Assembly: GCA_017506865.1 (NCBI GenBank)
Contig: JAFCMP010000156.1
Span: forward strand, 1 to 64,000
Direction of reading: 5' to 3'
Origin: Tribonema minus
Lineage: Eukaryota; Sar; Xanthophyceae; Tribonematales; Tribonemataceae
DNA: 64,000 nucleotides
In this document: one piece after another, positions 1 through 12,471 of the stretch
How positions within the stretch are numbered: the first letter of the stretch is position 1
How the letters are laid out: each line of letters starts with the position of its first letter
Notes under the pieces: generated by a model
What the model was told of the DNA's origin: nothing
Seen by the model: only the letters and a program-made list of their open reading frames with translations
Database searches by the model: none
Translations under genes and position numbers: made by a program

Positions 1-355
1 TGGGGGCCATGCAAGCCGTCATCACTTGCGACACAGTTGCTGGGCTCAGTTTTTTCCCCTCAAAGATGAAACATATAATTACTTAGTCCTAGCGACTCAC
101 AAATGGCATTCTCAAATGCAAAGCAGCTGTTGTACGTATGGACTTGTTTTATAAAGGCCCAAGGGAGGCCGGGTTGCCTATGCAATCGAAAAGCTTGCGT
201 CAACGCAGCAGCCTAGTCTGCGCTGTGCCCTAGGAGTTTGGATACCGGCGCCGCAACACAGCCCAGCATTCGCGCTCCACGTGTGTATGCCATGACGCGC
301 TCCGCCAACTCCCGCGCCAGCGATATGCTCAGCTCAATGTGGATCTGACGCTTAG
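1..355. other. 3' flank of the retroelement ORF
   Basis: This stretch lies downstream of the minus-strand retroelement stop codon and is probably its 3' untranslated region. I see no poly(A) or poly(T) tract, no simple-repeat tail and no target-site duplication, so the element's 3' end may lie outside the window. No gene is supported here. Confidence 0.4.
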
Positions 356-3300
356 CTAACCCGGCCTTGCGTAACACATCTGCCTTCCCCCCCCTGAGCA
401 CAGTGCTGAGTGCATTGCCAACTCCTTAACAAAAAGGCTTGTCTGCTTGCCCAGCCGTCCGTACGACTCCTGCACGAATGGCACAAAAGCCCAAGATGAC
501 GTCAAGGTGCCGGTGTGGTGCTTGACCTTCGCGTCCTCCCCCACCCCAGCAGCATAGCCGTCCGTGTTCGAGGCATTTGTTTTGCCTGTCAGGTACGAGC
601 TCGCTGTGGGTGCGCGCACACTTGTGTCTAGCACTATTCCCTTGTTACGGTATGCACTGCTAAAGTGCAGACACCCTGGGTCAATGACTGTGTCCGCCCG
701 ATACCCCGGTACCTTGAAGACGCTAGCGTCCTCATTGCGGACAATAGAGACATGGTGCTGTCTCAAGATGCGCTGTAGGCACCGCTTTTGGGCAGTGTGT
801 GTCGCGTTGTGCCCCCGTATGTGCTGGCTGGGGCAGCTGATCGCATGCGTGGAGGTGGGGCTCACGTCACTGCACCGCCATGGGCACACCTCGCCCTGTA
901 TGCCCCACCCGTCTATAAAGATCGCAACCATAATCATCGTGGCTGCTGCCATACTGGACATGGGCGCCGCACCCGGGCGGTCATTGGCAGCGGGTGGCAC
1001 GCTCATCCACGCCATTGCCCCGGACGCACGCTGGCTGCGCAGCTGCGCCAGGACCCGCGCGCTAGCCTGTTGGCGGCGGCGGCTGGTGTCACGCAAGTCA
1101 CCAATAAGTGTAGCCTGCGTCGGCTTGCCCACGGCACCAGCCGAGGCAGCCTCTAGGTCCTCCACCAGGCAGTCCTCGTATTGACGTCGAAGAACATTTG
1201 AAAGGCCGGCTTGTAGTCCGTGCGTGAAGTGACCGCGCCGGCGGCGGGGCACTACCTTTCTGCAGATCTCGTCAGCATAGGCCTCCCAGTCGTCGTCGTC
1301 GTCCTCCTGCCCGCCGCTGCAGCTGCTTTCTTCCGCGCTAGTTTGTGTTTTAGCGGGCGTGGAAGAGGCAGCCGCGGCAGCGGCTTGAGGGCCAGGTACG
1401 GTCGCCGCCGCAGCGGCCGCCTCGGCGCCAGGCACAATGCCGTGGGTGTGTGGGGCTGGCTCAGTGGTCCCCGTCTCCGTGACGGCAGTTGCGGCGTAGA
1501 TCGCTTGCACCGCAGTGGGGAGCGTCGACGCTGCGGCCGTTGTATCCGCTGCCCACCGTAGCAACGATGCTGGGAGCTGCTCGGCCACAGCTGTGCGTGA
1601 TTTTTCGCCGCCATCAGCTGTCAGCGCTCGCGTAGAGCGTCGCACGGCCTCGATGATTGGCGGCAGTCCCTGGTCCTCGCGTATTGCGCATGAGTGCTGC
1701 GCGAACCAGGTGACTGCGCCGTGTTCGTCAGTGCCGAGCCTCAGGGCCCCTGCTGCCACAGTGGCATGAATTATTGCAGGCCGCAGTGTTGTGCATGCCT
1801 GGGCCGTGTATGCGGCTGGTGCCAGTAGCCCCAAAAGCGGCATGCCCAGACCGCCTCGTCGCTCCGGCAACCGTGACGCCCGCAGTGGCACTGCGATGTC
1901 CGTGAGTTCTGGCGGGCCCAAGCGCGGCAATACCAGCACGCTGCCACTGCTGGCTACCTCATTGTCACCAGCAGTGCAGGCGGCCAGCAGGTGTGACTTC
2001 ATGACTGCCGCGGTAGCGCAGCCGTGCAGGTGCAGCATGCGTTCAAGCGTCCATGCACAGAACCCGTCAAATGCGTGCAGCCATGTCTCACTCAAAGCCG
2101 TGTCAACGACCCGAGCTAAGAAGCCCATGCGCTTTGTCAGTGACCTGCGCAGAATGAATTGTGCTGCCTGTAGGTGATGCCGCGCCATCCCAGCTAGCTG
2201 CCACGACAATCGCCATGTCCCTGCGTCAACAAGATGCTTGCTCATGGCAGCATGCACATAGGCTGGGTGCCCTACCGGTACCCCGACCGACGTAAAGCCC
2301 TGACTGGATTCTGGCATGGTGGCGTCCACAAACGGTATGTCAAGGGCGCGCAGGCGTGCTCTGGCCGCTTCATCAAACACTGTGCCGCGCATGGCAATGG
2401 CCAGCGACTTGTCTGGTCGAACGCGTAGGCCCCCTGCCGCAAGCCGACGGATCACCTCTGCCACCCCAGCGGCCGCTGCATCGTCGAAGTAGGCAGCTTG
2501 CAGCACGTTGAGGTCATCCAGGAAAGCGCAGTGCGGGGCTGGCGGTTCCGCTGTGCTGTGGCCGTAGGCCGGCATACTGCCGGGCGTCGCACTCACTCCA
2601 TCAGGGTAGAAGAGTAGGAATGCCGCTGCCACTGCAAAGTACAGCGGCCCTAGAGGGTCCCCTTGCTGGCACCCTAGGTGGGAGCAGATAATGCGAGCTT
2701 CACCGTTCACCTCCACTCGCATCTCTGGGGCAGTGTCACCACAGTATACGGACTCAAAGTGCGGGAGCAGCTCCGGACAGAAGAGCATAAGTCCCCGCAC
2801 AATGGCGGCGCGATCCACACTGTTAAATGCGTTCTCACAGTCCAGCTGGATTGTGGTGCCATACAGCTCGTGCCACACGCGCGCGCGCGCTGCCACATGC
2901 TCGACGCCAGACCGGTATCCTACGCCAAACTGCGACATGGAGGCCAGCAGCCCCGATATTTTGCCCTTGACACCCCGTGCCGCTGTGGACCCGAGGAGTC
3001 TGCGCCAGACACTGGAGCAGGCGATCGGACGCCGCTTCTGTCCTATGCCTGAGAGGGCCGCGGCGCGGAGAAGCCGTTGCGATTGCTCCGGCAGCAGTTC
3101 GGGCTCAACAAGCAGCGTCGTGAACACCTTGGCCAGGTGATGGGCGAATGCCGGTTCCATCACATCCGATTCTGAATCACCAGCTAGTCCTGGCGAGGCA
3201 CTGCCCACGGGGCGGGTGGCTGCTTTCACTGGTGCACCAGGCCCAGCGGCCATCAAGAGGTGTTCATAGCGTAGGCCGTCCAGCCCTCCTGCCTTCCCCG

Positions 3301-6300
3301 CCCCTGCTGCGGACAAGGTCGACAGTATGTCTGTCGCCTCCACCTCGAGGCGCCGTCCGGCTGCGCTGGCAGCATCCTCAGGCCTATCGCTGCGATCATG
3401 CGCCTGACCCGATTCGAAGACGGGACTGCCGCTGCCAGCGGGCCCGGCGGTCGTTGCCACCCCTGCGCCGTGCAAGCAGTGCCGCCGGGCGTCGCGTACC
3501 AGGCCGCGCACTTGCTCCATTGGCGTATCGACTACCCCGGGCCGGGTGCCAGTTTCAGGGTGCTTTGCTGCCAGCACCTGTGCCGTGACCTCGTCTGCTG
3601 GGGCGCATGCTTCACGCGCCTCTAGTCGTGCGGCAGCCAGGCCTACCCCCCGTCGCTTGCCTGAGAGGGCAGCGCATGCTGTTTGCTGCCTGGAGTCAGC
3701 CTCCGTCCAGTCGGCATCGAAGTTCGTTTGTGCCGACGCCGTAGCTGCGTTGTTTGGTTTGGGGGCCCGCAGCGCCGCTGCTGCTGACAGCGTCTTTCTC
3801 AGTAGCTCCGCAAAGTCGCCAGACAGCAACGCTGCCAGCCGGGCCGCAGGCGGCATACCGGTTCCCTCCGGTTGCCTACCAAAGGCCATTGCTGCTAGCA
3901 GGTGCAGCAGCCTGTAGCCGCGCTGCACTAGAGTCTGAGAAACCTGATGAGCAAACGCCCCGGCACCATGGTGGAGGCGCACCCGTGCCGCCTCACGTGC
4001 ACTGTCTGTGGCGTCCGCCAGTAGTCGTGTGGCGTGCTCCACTAGCCGTGCCCACTGGGTGCACTGCAGCTGAGTGCGGAAGGGGTTGGCAGTCGTGGTG
4101 AACCGTAGCAGCAGTAGATCCGCCTCATTGGTCTGGTCAAGTGCGTGGACGACCGAGGGCGTCGAGAGGTCCCAAGCCAGGGATGCTCGTGACTGGGGCT
4201 TTGAGGGCCTGCCACTGGTGGTGGTGGTCGGGGGGGGCGGTGACGCGGCATCGTCCGGCGGGTCCAAGTCCATGTCCGCCCATCCCACGGCCGTCCCGTG
4301 GGGGGGGCTGCTGTCCTGCAGCCTTAGGCTGTTAGACTGAGTGCGGCTGCCGGCGCTGCCAGGCGGTGCTGCAGCAGCTGCCGTTCGGCGCCGGCGTTGC
4401 GCGCCGGTTGCCGTGGCCGCCGGGCGTTTCTTGCTGGACTTTGAGTTGGCAGCGCCACTAGCCGGCACCGCCGGTGGCTTTGGAGGTGTCGCTGCGGCAG
4501 CCCCCGCCGCCGCGGCCGCGCCGTCGCTACCCGCACCCCCGCCCTCGGACTGGCCCGGGGGTACTGCCGGGCGTGCGCGCGTGGGGGCGCTTCCATTCCG
4601 TCGACACGTGTGGCATGGCGAGGTCAGCGCGCATTGCCTCTGCCCCGCGCTGGCTGACATATGGACCAGACCGCAGGCACCTGTGCATGCACTCAGCTTC
4701 CTTACCGCCCGTAGGAAGTCTTCTGCCGTGCAACCATACATGGTGCTCATCTCCTGCACACGCTTGGCATGGTGTGCCCCAGTGTTGCAGGTACTGCTGC
4801 CTGAAGGGGCACGGTCACCGGATGGGTCGTGATCAACCTGCTGCCGGATGCCCTTGGCGTATGCTGCCGCCAGATTTTGCTGACAGTGTGATGTGCTCGC
4901 CTCAGGGTTCAGCATCGACCTCGTGCAGCTACCACCGTTGAAGTGGGCCACTACCGGTGCCATGCGGCTCGCAGCTGACAGTTTGCCTCGCTGTTTGCTG
5001 TCCTCTTTCTGACCAAGCTGCCAAAATGCCAGTGTGCATAAAGGACACCTCAGTGGCTCAGGCTGCTGTGGCAACTGCAGCGCAGTACGGGGCTGTGTCC
5101 GACTCGGAGCCGTGATGTGGGTGCTGTTAGCTTGAGTGGTCGCCGACGCTGTCATAGTGGTTGGCAAGGGCGGAGCTGCCGCAGGGGCGACAAGCAGTTC
5201 AAAGTGTCCCACATTTGTATATAGCCCAGGCGGCGTCCACAGCACATCCAGATGGCAGTCAGGCTGAGCTGGAGTTGCCGGTGCGAATACCGCTGGCAGC
5301 CCCATCAGTTGTGCCAGCACCAGCCCTGTTGATTTTTGCGTGCTGCCAGTGGCCTGAGGCTCGGCCTGCCACACCGTCACCGAGACCGCGTAGACCGCTG
5401 CAACAATGGCCCACACAGACAAACCGAGGGGCCGTCCCCACACGCCCTCTTCCTGTAGGCGTTGCAGCAGGAGCGTGTGCCCGCTGTCCGCGCTGTCCGT
5501 TTCATTTGTGCCGTACTCGATTGCGAGGCAGCGAGCGCGTGTCCCGTACGTGTCGAATTGTTCACGTGTACACGCAGGTTGGGCTGCTGCATGCGCGGTC
5601 AGTTGACGCATCGATGACATGCTGGCCCCTTGTTTGCCCGCCCCCTGCGTGACGTATGCCACCATCCCGTCCAGCAGTGCCTCTCGCATGGCAATCACCA
5701 GTGCTGGGGCCGGCAGTCCGTGCTCAACTGCGACGCTGTCTATGCCGTGTAGAGCTGTATGAATCAGGCAGTTGCCGTTGCCCACGTTGCTCACGGGGCG
5801 AAGCTCCCCACCACGTGCTAGCGTCGCTGTGTTTTCCCCAAGCGCCTGTTTGTGGAGTGCCTGCAGGCCCGTGTGCCAAGTGGAAAAACCATAGTTGGTG
5901 GCTTTTGCCAGCGCGTCTTGCTGCTCCTCCACGGTGACTGTATGGCACACGGTTGAGGGTATCCGGGTCGCCACCGTCACGGTGGTGACCTTCGCCGGCC
6001 CGGATATTGGTGCTGAGGGGGCAGAGGCACCGCCCCTCGGCGGTGTGGTGGCTGGTGCCAGGGGTGCACGAGAATTGTCGCACTGGGCCTGTCGCTCCTG
6101 CGTCCGCCGTCTGTGTTTACCTCTGCGTCGACTGCGCTTTCCACTGGCAACCATAGCCGTGACAGGTGCTGTCTCGGTCATTGTTGCGTGGGTGCTGTTA
6201 TCACCAGCCTGCGTTACGTCTGACTCACCACGTTTCCCGGCTGGCTGGCGAGGCGACCTGGCAACGACCGGTTCCCTAAGGGAGAGTTGGTCAAACACCG

Positions 6301-7539
6301 TTGCCAGGTCATTACCTTCTTCTCGGAGGGAGAGCAAGCTGAACGTGACCGTCAGGTCATGCATCTGACTCACCAGCGGTGCGCAGGAAGTCCGGCCCAG
6401 CAGGGTCTGTGTTGCTGGCGCGTCGCTGGGCGCCGGCCGCATATGCAGTCGGCGTGACGTGCGGCAGGGTCCAAGCTTGGTACCCGTCGGCCAAGCGCAA
6501 AGCACCGTGACGCGTGCCCGATTGGGGGCAAGGGCCAGTGCACGTACCCTGCGCGCGAGTGCGCCAGCCGCCCCCAGCAGGCCTTGCCAGTGTGATCCCG
6601 TCGGGTCCCTGGGGCATTCGCTAGACTGAGCGCCCGCTGCGACAGCAGCTGCGGCACTGCCAGGTGTGCTGGGCACACGATCGTTGCTTGACATCGTTGC
6701 GCCGCTATCGCTAGCACGACTTTCGCCAGGCAGCACACCCATTGTGCTGCTCCGGGTCAGTCTCGGCAGCGGCGCATCTGCCACACCGTCCAACGTAGAT
6801 GCATGGGCTTGCCTGGGGTCTACCCCCAGGTGCTCGCATCCGAGGAATTTGCGTATGGGACCACATTTGCTAGCGGCGGCGAGCAGCGCGGCTGTTGGCT
6901 TCAGGCTATTCCCCCCACCAACAGCTGCACCACCCGCTGCCGCCGCGCATGTCGTTGGTCGGGTGTGTATGTCAGCAATGTGATCATGGCCTGATGCACG
7001 GTCACAGCCTGACAGTGTGCATGCTGTCGCGGCGACCGGGCCTGCGAGGCAGTCGGCGCAGCGCCACACGTCGCACTGGTCCAGGGCCCCTAGATCACCA
7101 GATGGTGTCGTGGCGCTTGCTGCTGTGCGTCTGATGAAGAGGTTGCCGCACCCGTCGCAGACCTGCTCTAGGCCGCCGTATATTGGTCGGTGGTCTAGGA
7201 AAAGCTGAACATGCAGTTCTGCAAATTGCTTCCCTTTCCCTGTGTGGCGCGTGCGCTGGTGTGCACATGCGTGTGCCGCTGGGCAATTCTTTCCCGGGGC
7301 CCGAGGATTTGCTCGCACTATGAACTTGTCGCACATGCGGCAGTCCAGCCCCGGGATATTGACCTTCCGGTTGGCAGCGGGTGTCTTGGCGGGCGCCAAA
7401 ACTGTCATAGCGGTGATGCCGGATATTGGGTGCCCGTTGCGACTGTTACCGTCAGAGGTGACGCTGCCGCCTGACAGAGAGGCGCCGCTGCCAGCTGGCT
7501 GCAAAGACCGGGACGTGATTCGTCTCTGGTGACCCGCCG

Positions 7540-8110
7540 GCCCAGGTTCGCCAACTTCCATCGGTACAGGCATGGTCACGGTGACCGGCTTTGCCAGCGC
7601 ACCGCCAGACTGTGGCTCTGGACGGGTGACGCTGCCAGTGCTTTGGGCGCTGGCGCGGCGCCGACCCCGCCGGGGTGCAGCCGCCCCACGTTCGCCGCCC
7701 GGTGCAGCAGCCGCTGCGGCCGCTGGTGCTGTTGTCACCATGTCTGCAGTACATGGGGTTTCCGCTGCGGTGACCTCCATCGGCTGAGGACCGGGATGCC
7801 ACTGGGGAGAGGCGCCGCTGCTAGCTGGCTGCGAAGGCCGCGACGTGATCCGTCTCTGGTGACCCGCTGGCCCACTGGTAGGTTCGCCAACTTCCATCGG
7901 TACGGGCACGGTCGTGGTGACCGCCTTTGCCAGCGCACTCAGTTTGCCAGACGGCGACTCTGGGCGGTTGATGCTGCCAATGCTTCCGAGGCGTCCCAGG
8001 GGCGGCCCGGCGCTGGCGCCGCGACGCCGACCCCGCCGGGATGCAGCTGCCCCGCGTTGGCCATCTGATGCGGCAGCGCCTGCCGGCGGTTTTGGCACCA
8101 TGTCTGCCGC
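7540..8110 (-). repeat. Tandem ~300-bp duplication inside the retroelement ORF
   Basis: Two adjacent segments (about 7540-7800 and 7850-8110) encode related ~100-residue blocks. Each holds a RRGRRR basic patch, a PVPMEVGEP motif and GHQRRITSR. The duplication keeps the reading frame, which suggests a modular, low-constraint N-terminal region. Confidence 0.75.
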
Positions 8111-8690
8111 ACGTGGCGTTGCCGCCGCCGTTAAGTCGGAGGTAACCTTGCGACCGCATGCAGCGGCGGCTGTGACAGTCGTCCGTGGCTGTGCAACCAC
8201 CGGGTTGGCCGGTGCGGGCCCCGCCGCTGGTGCGGCAGTGGCAGCCGTCACTAAAGGCGTTTTCCGCCGCGAACGTCGTTTTGGCATTGGCGTTGTCGCT
8301 ACTGGTGAATCCGGCGGCAGTGTCGCCCGACGGCGTTTATTTGCCGCTGGTGGCGGTAGTACCACCAAGCTCAGTACAATCATCGCTGCTGGCGGCAGTG
8401 CCTCCCGTAAACTCGCCGCTTGAGACTCCGAGTCACTGGCAGGCTGATGCCGCGGGCGCTTCGTCTGTGAGCATCCCCTGTCACAGTGATTAGCGGCACC
8501 TGGGCTAGACAGATGGCGGCGGCGCTTCTTGACGTGCGCGTGGCTGCCACTGCCCTGAGGCTCGTCCGAGTCGGCTGACGACAAGTGTAGTCTGCGCATG
8601 CTTCTGCACAGCTCTGCAACCTGACTGCACACTGGCACCTCTGGCATCGGCCGCGGTCTAGAGCTCTGGGCCATCAGCTGAGGTGGTGGC

Positions 8691-8875
8691 GGGCCGGGTA
8701 TCGGTGGCGGGTCCGGTATCGGCGGCGGGCCCGGTATCGGCGGTGGGCCCGGTATCGGCGGCGGGCCCGGTATCGGCGGGGGGCCCGGTATCGGCGGCGG
8801 GCCCGGGATCGGCGGCGGGCCCGGGATCGGCGGCGGGCCCGGGATTGGCGGCGGGCCCGGGATCGGTGGCGGCGG
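8691..8875 (-). repeat. 18-bp minisatellite encoding Pro-Pro-Pro-Ile-Pro-Gly repeats
   Basis: About ten copies of an 18-bp GC-rich unit (GGCGGGCCCGGTATCGGC on the plus strand) sit in tandem inside the retroelement ORF near its N-terminus. On the coding strand each unit gives the hexapeptide PPPIPG. Copies differ by one or two bases and never break the frame. Confidence 0.9.
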
Positions 8876-9093
8876 CGGTATCACTAGGCGTACCCAACGG
8901 CCAACACCATGGCGGCGTCTGCGGCGTGTGTCAGATTGGCGTGCAGCTTTGACCTGCCACCACCACAAGCCAGTATTCAGCCCGTGGTTGCGCTGTTCCC
9001 GTTTGCGTTTCAGAGGTGACCCCTCCCCACGTGAGGCAGGGCTGGTAAGCCAGTGGAGAGCCATAGCTTTGAAAGGCGACTTTGAGGCGCGAG

Positions 9094-9121
<28 letters not shown>
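9094..9121 (+). repeat. 28-nt A homopolymer just upstream of the retroelement start
   Basis: A run of 28 A residues on the plus strand (T on the retroelement strand) lies about 30 bp upstream of the retroelement ATG. The reading frame stays open through it as poly-Phe, but only from a TTG, so translation probably starts at 9064. It could be the poly(A) tail of an opposite-strand insertion or a slippage-prone tract in the 5' UTR. Confidence 0.85.
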
Positions 9122-9126
<5 letters not shown>

Positions 9127-11740
9127 CAGGCTCGGTCTCGAATGCGCGGCTGCCAACCGCGAATACTCCCCTGCACAACTATACCACTTTCAGTTCAAGA
9201 TCCCGTCCTGCTCTGGTGTATCTGTTGAGGTGCTTCTCCCGCCGTCGTGAAACGAGCGGTGGTGGAACGAGTCGGTGTGCTCAAGCTCTCTGCCTCTGAC
9301 CAACACAAGGCAGCTGGGCTGAATGCAATGCTGTGCAATTCGTGTCCTTGCCGCTGCAGTGTCGTGGTCCTGTCGTGTCTGTGCGTGTGCTGAATGCAGT
9401 CAGTCTCTGCCAGGCGAGGTCCCTTGTGCGGCTGCAAATCAAGCTGGTCAGCAAGCGTTCAAACCTTAATCTGGTGAACTGCTATCTACTGCCCTGCGAT
9501 CCAGTGTGCCCTAGGTTCCCCCTTCCCGATCCGTCGACGGCGATATCGTCTGATGTTTTGTTTTTTTTTGTTTGTTTTTTTTTAGTTTGCCCTTCTTGTG
9601 CTTCGGCCGATGTCGCTGTGTGCGTAGGTAGCTTTAGCAATATCAATGCGAGGCTTACTTGCTTACACCGGCGACCCACGCTGCGTGTCTGGCCTTGTTC
9701 GCCTCAGGCCCGCGGTGGAGCGAAAATCCGCTCTCTAGTCCTCGGCTGTAGCCAGGCCGACAGGTTGAGCGTGCGGTGCTGCTGTGCCCTCAGTGTCCCC
9801 TGTGCATCCTCGCCTTCCGCGCCGCCGCTCCGCCAGCGGCTCCTCCTTCGCTGCCTCCTCCTTGTGTAATAAAGAAGTACTGTTGTACTGGCAGCAGAAA
9901 AAAGCGTTTTCCGCAAGGCCAGCTGCAGGCCCACTCATTTCTTTGTTGTAAGAGAACTGGTTCTGCCAATGAATTTCACACATGTCTGTGCATTGCATGA
10001 TGACCCTCAAAAAACGTTTGCGCGCTGCTGATTGGCCTGCAGTCCGCTTCGAGCGTGCTTTTCTGCTGTATGAAAGCTGACCTCTCCACTGAAACTCAGA
10101 GCCATTTCTCAGGAATGCATAGTTTGTACAGTGAAGATGACCTGGCAATATTCTTCCTTTCACCACATAATGTTCAAAGCTTTTACCTCAAGGCATACCC
10201 TTGTTGCTACTATGCTGATGCCAGGTGGACGGTGAACGGCTGTATACGGCTGTTTTCCGCCTGAGGAACTCCACGCACCCGGCACATCTCCTGACCTTCA
10301 TACGACTGCAGTTGAAGATCTGTGAGCCTTGCTCAAGGAATATGCTCAAAATATCCAGGTATGCAGCATCTGCATTGCAGTACATGGGCCGCAAACATCT
10401 GACGCTCATGCACTAGACCTGCTTGTACCTGTTCTGCTGCGGCCTACATATATAAGCGTGTTTTTGCAGAATCTGTTGTGCCTAGGTCCAGTTGAAACAG
10501 AAGTACAACGTATGTAGTTGGGCGTTGGGCCGGCACTTCAAGAAGTAAGTCCAGCGCGACAGCCAAACGGCTCAAATCTGCTGCTGCATGCGTTGGCATT
10601 GGCCAGCGTAGAACAGGTGCTCTAGAGGTATGAAGTCAGTATTGAAGAAGTTCATGTTGAAGATCAAGGTGGTCAAGGGGGCTCTGTGCTTGAAGGGTTT
10701 TTTGTCAAAACTAATGGTTGCCACCCTTGCTGTCACACAACAACCTGAACAACTCGGCCTTTGCAGGTGTATGCACTGCTTTATGTGCCAGAATGTATTC
10801 CTCTTGAGTCCAGCAATCAACTTGCGAGTAAACGCATGCATACATCAAGCAGCTTCCATGAGCACCTTTGTCACTGTGGCACGATCTGACACAGTGCTCC
10901 GGTGTCGTCAAGTCTGCACACAACTAGATACATACCATGAAGATAGATTTTGGCCACGTACCTTTAGCAGCCAAGGCCTCTGGGTGAAGTGGGTGCTTGC
11001 GCTGTTTACATGAATTATCTATGTGGAAGTGGAAGTTCGAACTGTTTCCAGCAAGTTCATCTATGTGGCAAATACGCCATGGCAATTGTTGTGCCACTGC
11101 ATGAATACGACAGACTCTGAATACAAGTTGAAACACAAAAGGCGCCGGGCGATGATCACAACACACGTCATACAAGTTTGGTTGCAAAGTGTGCTGAGAA
11201 TCGCCTCTCATAGTCAAAGACAATGTGCACGGTGCGACAGATTCTTATAAGCGTATAACATTTGCCAGCTGCTGGTGATGTCATGCAGGCTGGATCATCC
11301 ACTGCTGTGCAGTGTTTCACGAACTCAAGTCTGGGACAAGTACCTCGGTGAGATCGAGAAAAAAGTATATGCTGCAGGCCTACACGTCACGGAGTACGTC
11401 CTTGATTTCGTCCACAACAAGCGCTATACCAGCCCAGTTGAGCAGAGGATAGTCATTGCTCAGCAACCCTCCGAGTCCCCAGAGCATCATCACGATCAGG
11501 ACACCTTGCGCCTTCTGCCACTTCAAGTTCTTGACGACACGCCATCGGTGACACAGGGCTCGCTTGCCGCAGTGGATGACCATTGGGGGGAGGGCTTATG
11601 TTTACTTCAAGATGGACCTGGCCTTGAATTCGAAGGCGCCACACATCCGCTGGATTAGGTCTTCGACTGCACAAAGGGGAGCAGAGGGCAGGATGGCCTG
11701 AAATGGGATGCGCGCGGATTCCATTCATTTCAGATATGCA
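9122..11740. other. Intergenic stretch with no supported gene
   Basis: I see no convincing exon series or conserved domain on either strand. There is a T-rich run near 9555-9585 and an AATAAA at about 9868. Short open frames around 11275-11730 read on both strands but have no recognisable family and no splice-site support. Confidence 0.5.
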
Positions 11741-11741
11741 A

Positions 11742-12058
11742 CTAGGGTGTCACTTCATCACAATTCACTTTCACGCAGAGTCATGCCAAAACAGCGTGCA
11801 AGTTCCATGCAAATTGGCAAGTGGGACCAGACCCTTAGGGTAATCGGGGGGGGGGGGGAGGGGGGGGGCTAGGATCTTGTGTCCGGCTCTACTTCACGAG
11901 CATGCATGCAAGGAACCAGGCCATGCATCTTAGTGATGTGCTAGGGTGTCACTTCATCAGAATTCACGTGCATGCAGAGTCATGCCAAAACAGCGCACAA
12001 GTTCCATTCAAATTGGCAAGCAGACCAGCCCTTGGGGCAATTGGGGGGGGGGGGGAGC
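11742..12058. repeat. Diverged tandem repeat, two units of ~120 bp each ending in a G-run
   Basis: Segments at about 11742-11870 and 11941-12058 share the order CTAGGGTGTCACTTCATCA, GCCAAAACAGCG, AATTGGCAAG and then a long G homopolymer (about 15 G in each). Spacing between unit starts is about 200 bp. No coding sequence is evident. The G-runs could form quadruplex-type structures. Confidence 0.8.
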
Positions 12059-12180
12059 ATTATGCTTGAGCGCAGCATATGCGGGGTTGAGCATTGAGCC
12101 TCTGCTTCAAGTTACGATGGTGCCTGCAGGGGGCATGCAGATGCACCGAAAGACCAACTGCAGTTGGCAATGCCCAGATC

Positions 12181-12471
12181 GCCTGCATCAGCAAGCTGCT
12201 CCGCGGCATCCGCTCCAAGCGTCCTTGTTGTGCAGCCTGGAGACCCCAGGCGGGAGGTCAGCGTAGAGCGCCGTGGCTGCTGTAGTTTCGTAGCGCGAGG
12301 TCAGTGTAGAGCGCCACGGCGTGTAGAGCCGCCGTGGCGCTCTACACTGACCTCGCGCCTGCGGCCACGGCGCTCCACGCTGACCTTCCGCCTGGGGTCT
12401 CCAGGCTGCACAACAAGGACGCTTGGAGCGGATGCCGTGTAATAGTCTAGTAGCAGCCAGCTGATGCAGGC
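12181..12471. repeat. Long near-perfect inverted repeat (hairpin), ~140-bp arms
   Basis: The arm 12181-12324 is closely matched by the reverse complement of 12335-12471, with a loop of only a few bases. Both arms share GCCTGCATCAGC at the outer end, the core CATCCGCTCCAAGCG and an inner GTAGAGCGCCACGGC. A transcript would fold into a ~290-nt hairpin. It could be a foldback transposable element or a long small-RNA precursor. No transposase or flanking target duplication is visible. Confidence 0.85.

Larger units (their letters stand above)
356..9064 (-). mobile_element. Non-LTR retrotransposon polyprotein with OTU protease, reverse transcriptase and restriction-like endonuclease
   Basis: One uninterrupted frame of about 2,900 residues from the ATG at 9064. 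In order it holds: a repeated Pro-Pro-Pro-Ile-Pro-Gly block (residues ~60-125), low-complexity Ala/Arg/Pro sequence with a ~100-residue tandem duplication, Cys/His clusters (~575-680), and an OTU-like cysteine protease (~1090-1290; GNGNCLIH around the catalytic Cys and a later GHFELLV His). It then has further Cys-x2-Cys clusters, a reverse transcriptase (~1960-2300) and a C-terminal Cys/His knuckle with a PD-(D/E)xK-like endonuclease (~2730-2900; CPWRC, ISCPSQH, GYRADTVID, VLDTSVRAP). RT motif A is LDCENAFNSVD, motif B CQQGDPLGPLYF and motif C FLDD. Known biology: non-LTR elements copy by target-primed reverse transcription, and OTU-like proteases are reported for the algal Dualen/RandI group. 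I see no N-terminal APE endonuclease, which Dualen has. The intact frame suggests a young copy. The clade is uncertain. Confidence 0.88.

Noticed and set aside
9125..9175. Possible tRNA-like fragment next to the A tract
   Set aside because: A GATTCGA-like T-loop string is present on the minus strand but no T-stem, anticodon stem or acceptor stem can be paired.
11275..11730. Overlapping open frames on both strands
   Set aside because: No family resemblance, no consistent splice sites and no codon bias; likely chance frames in repeat-rich DNA.
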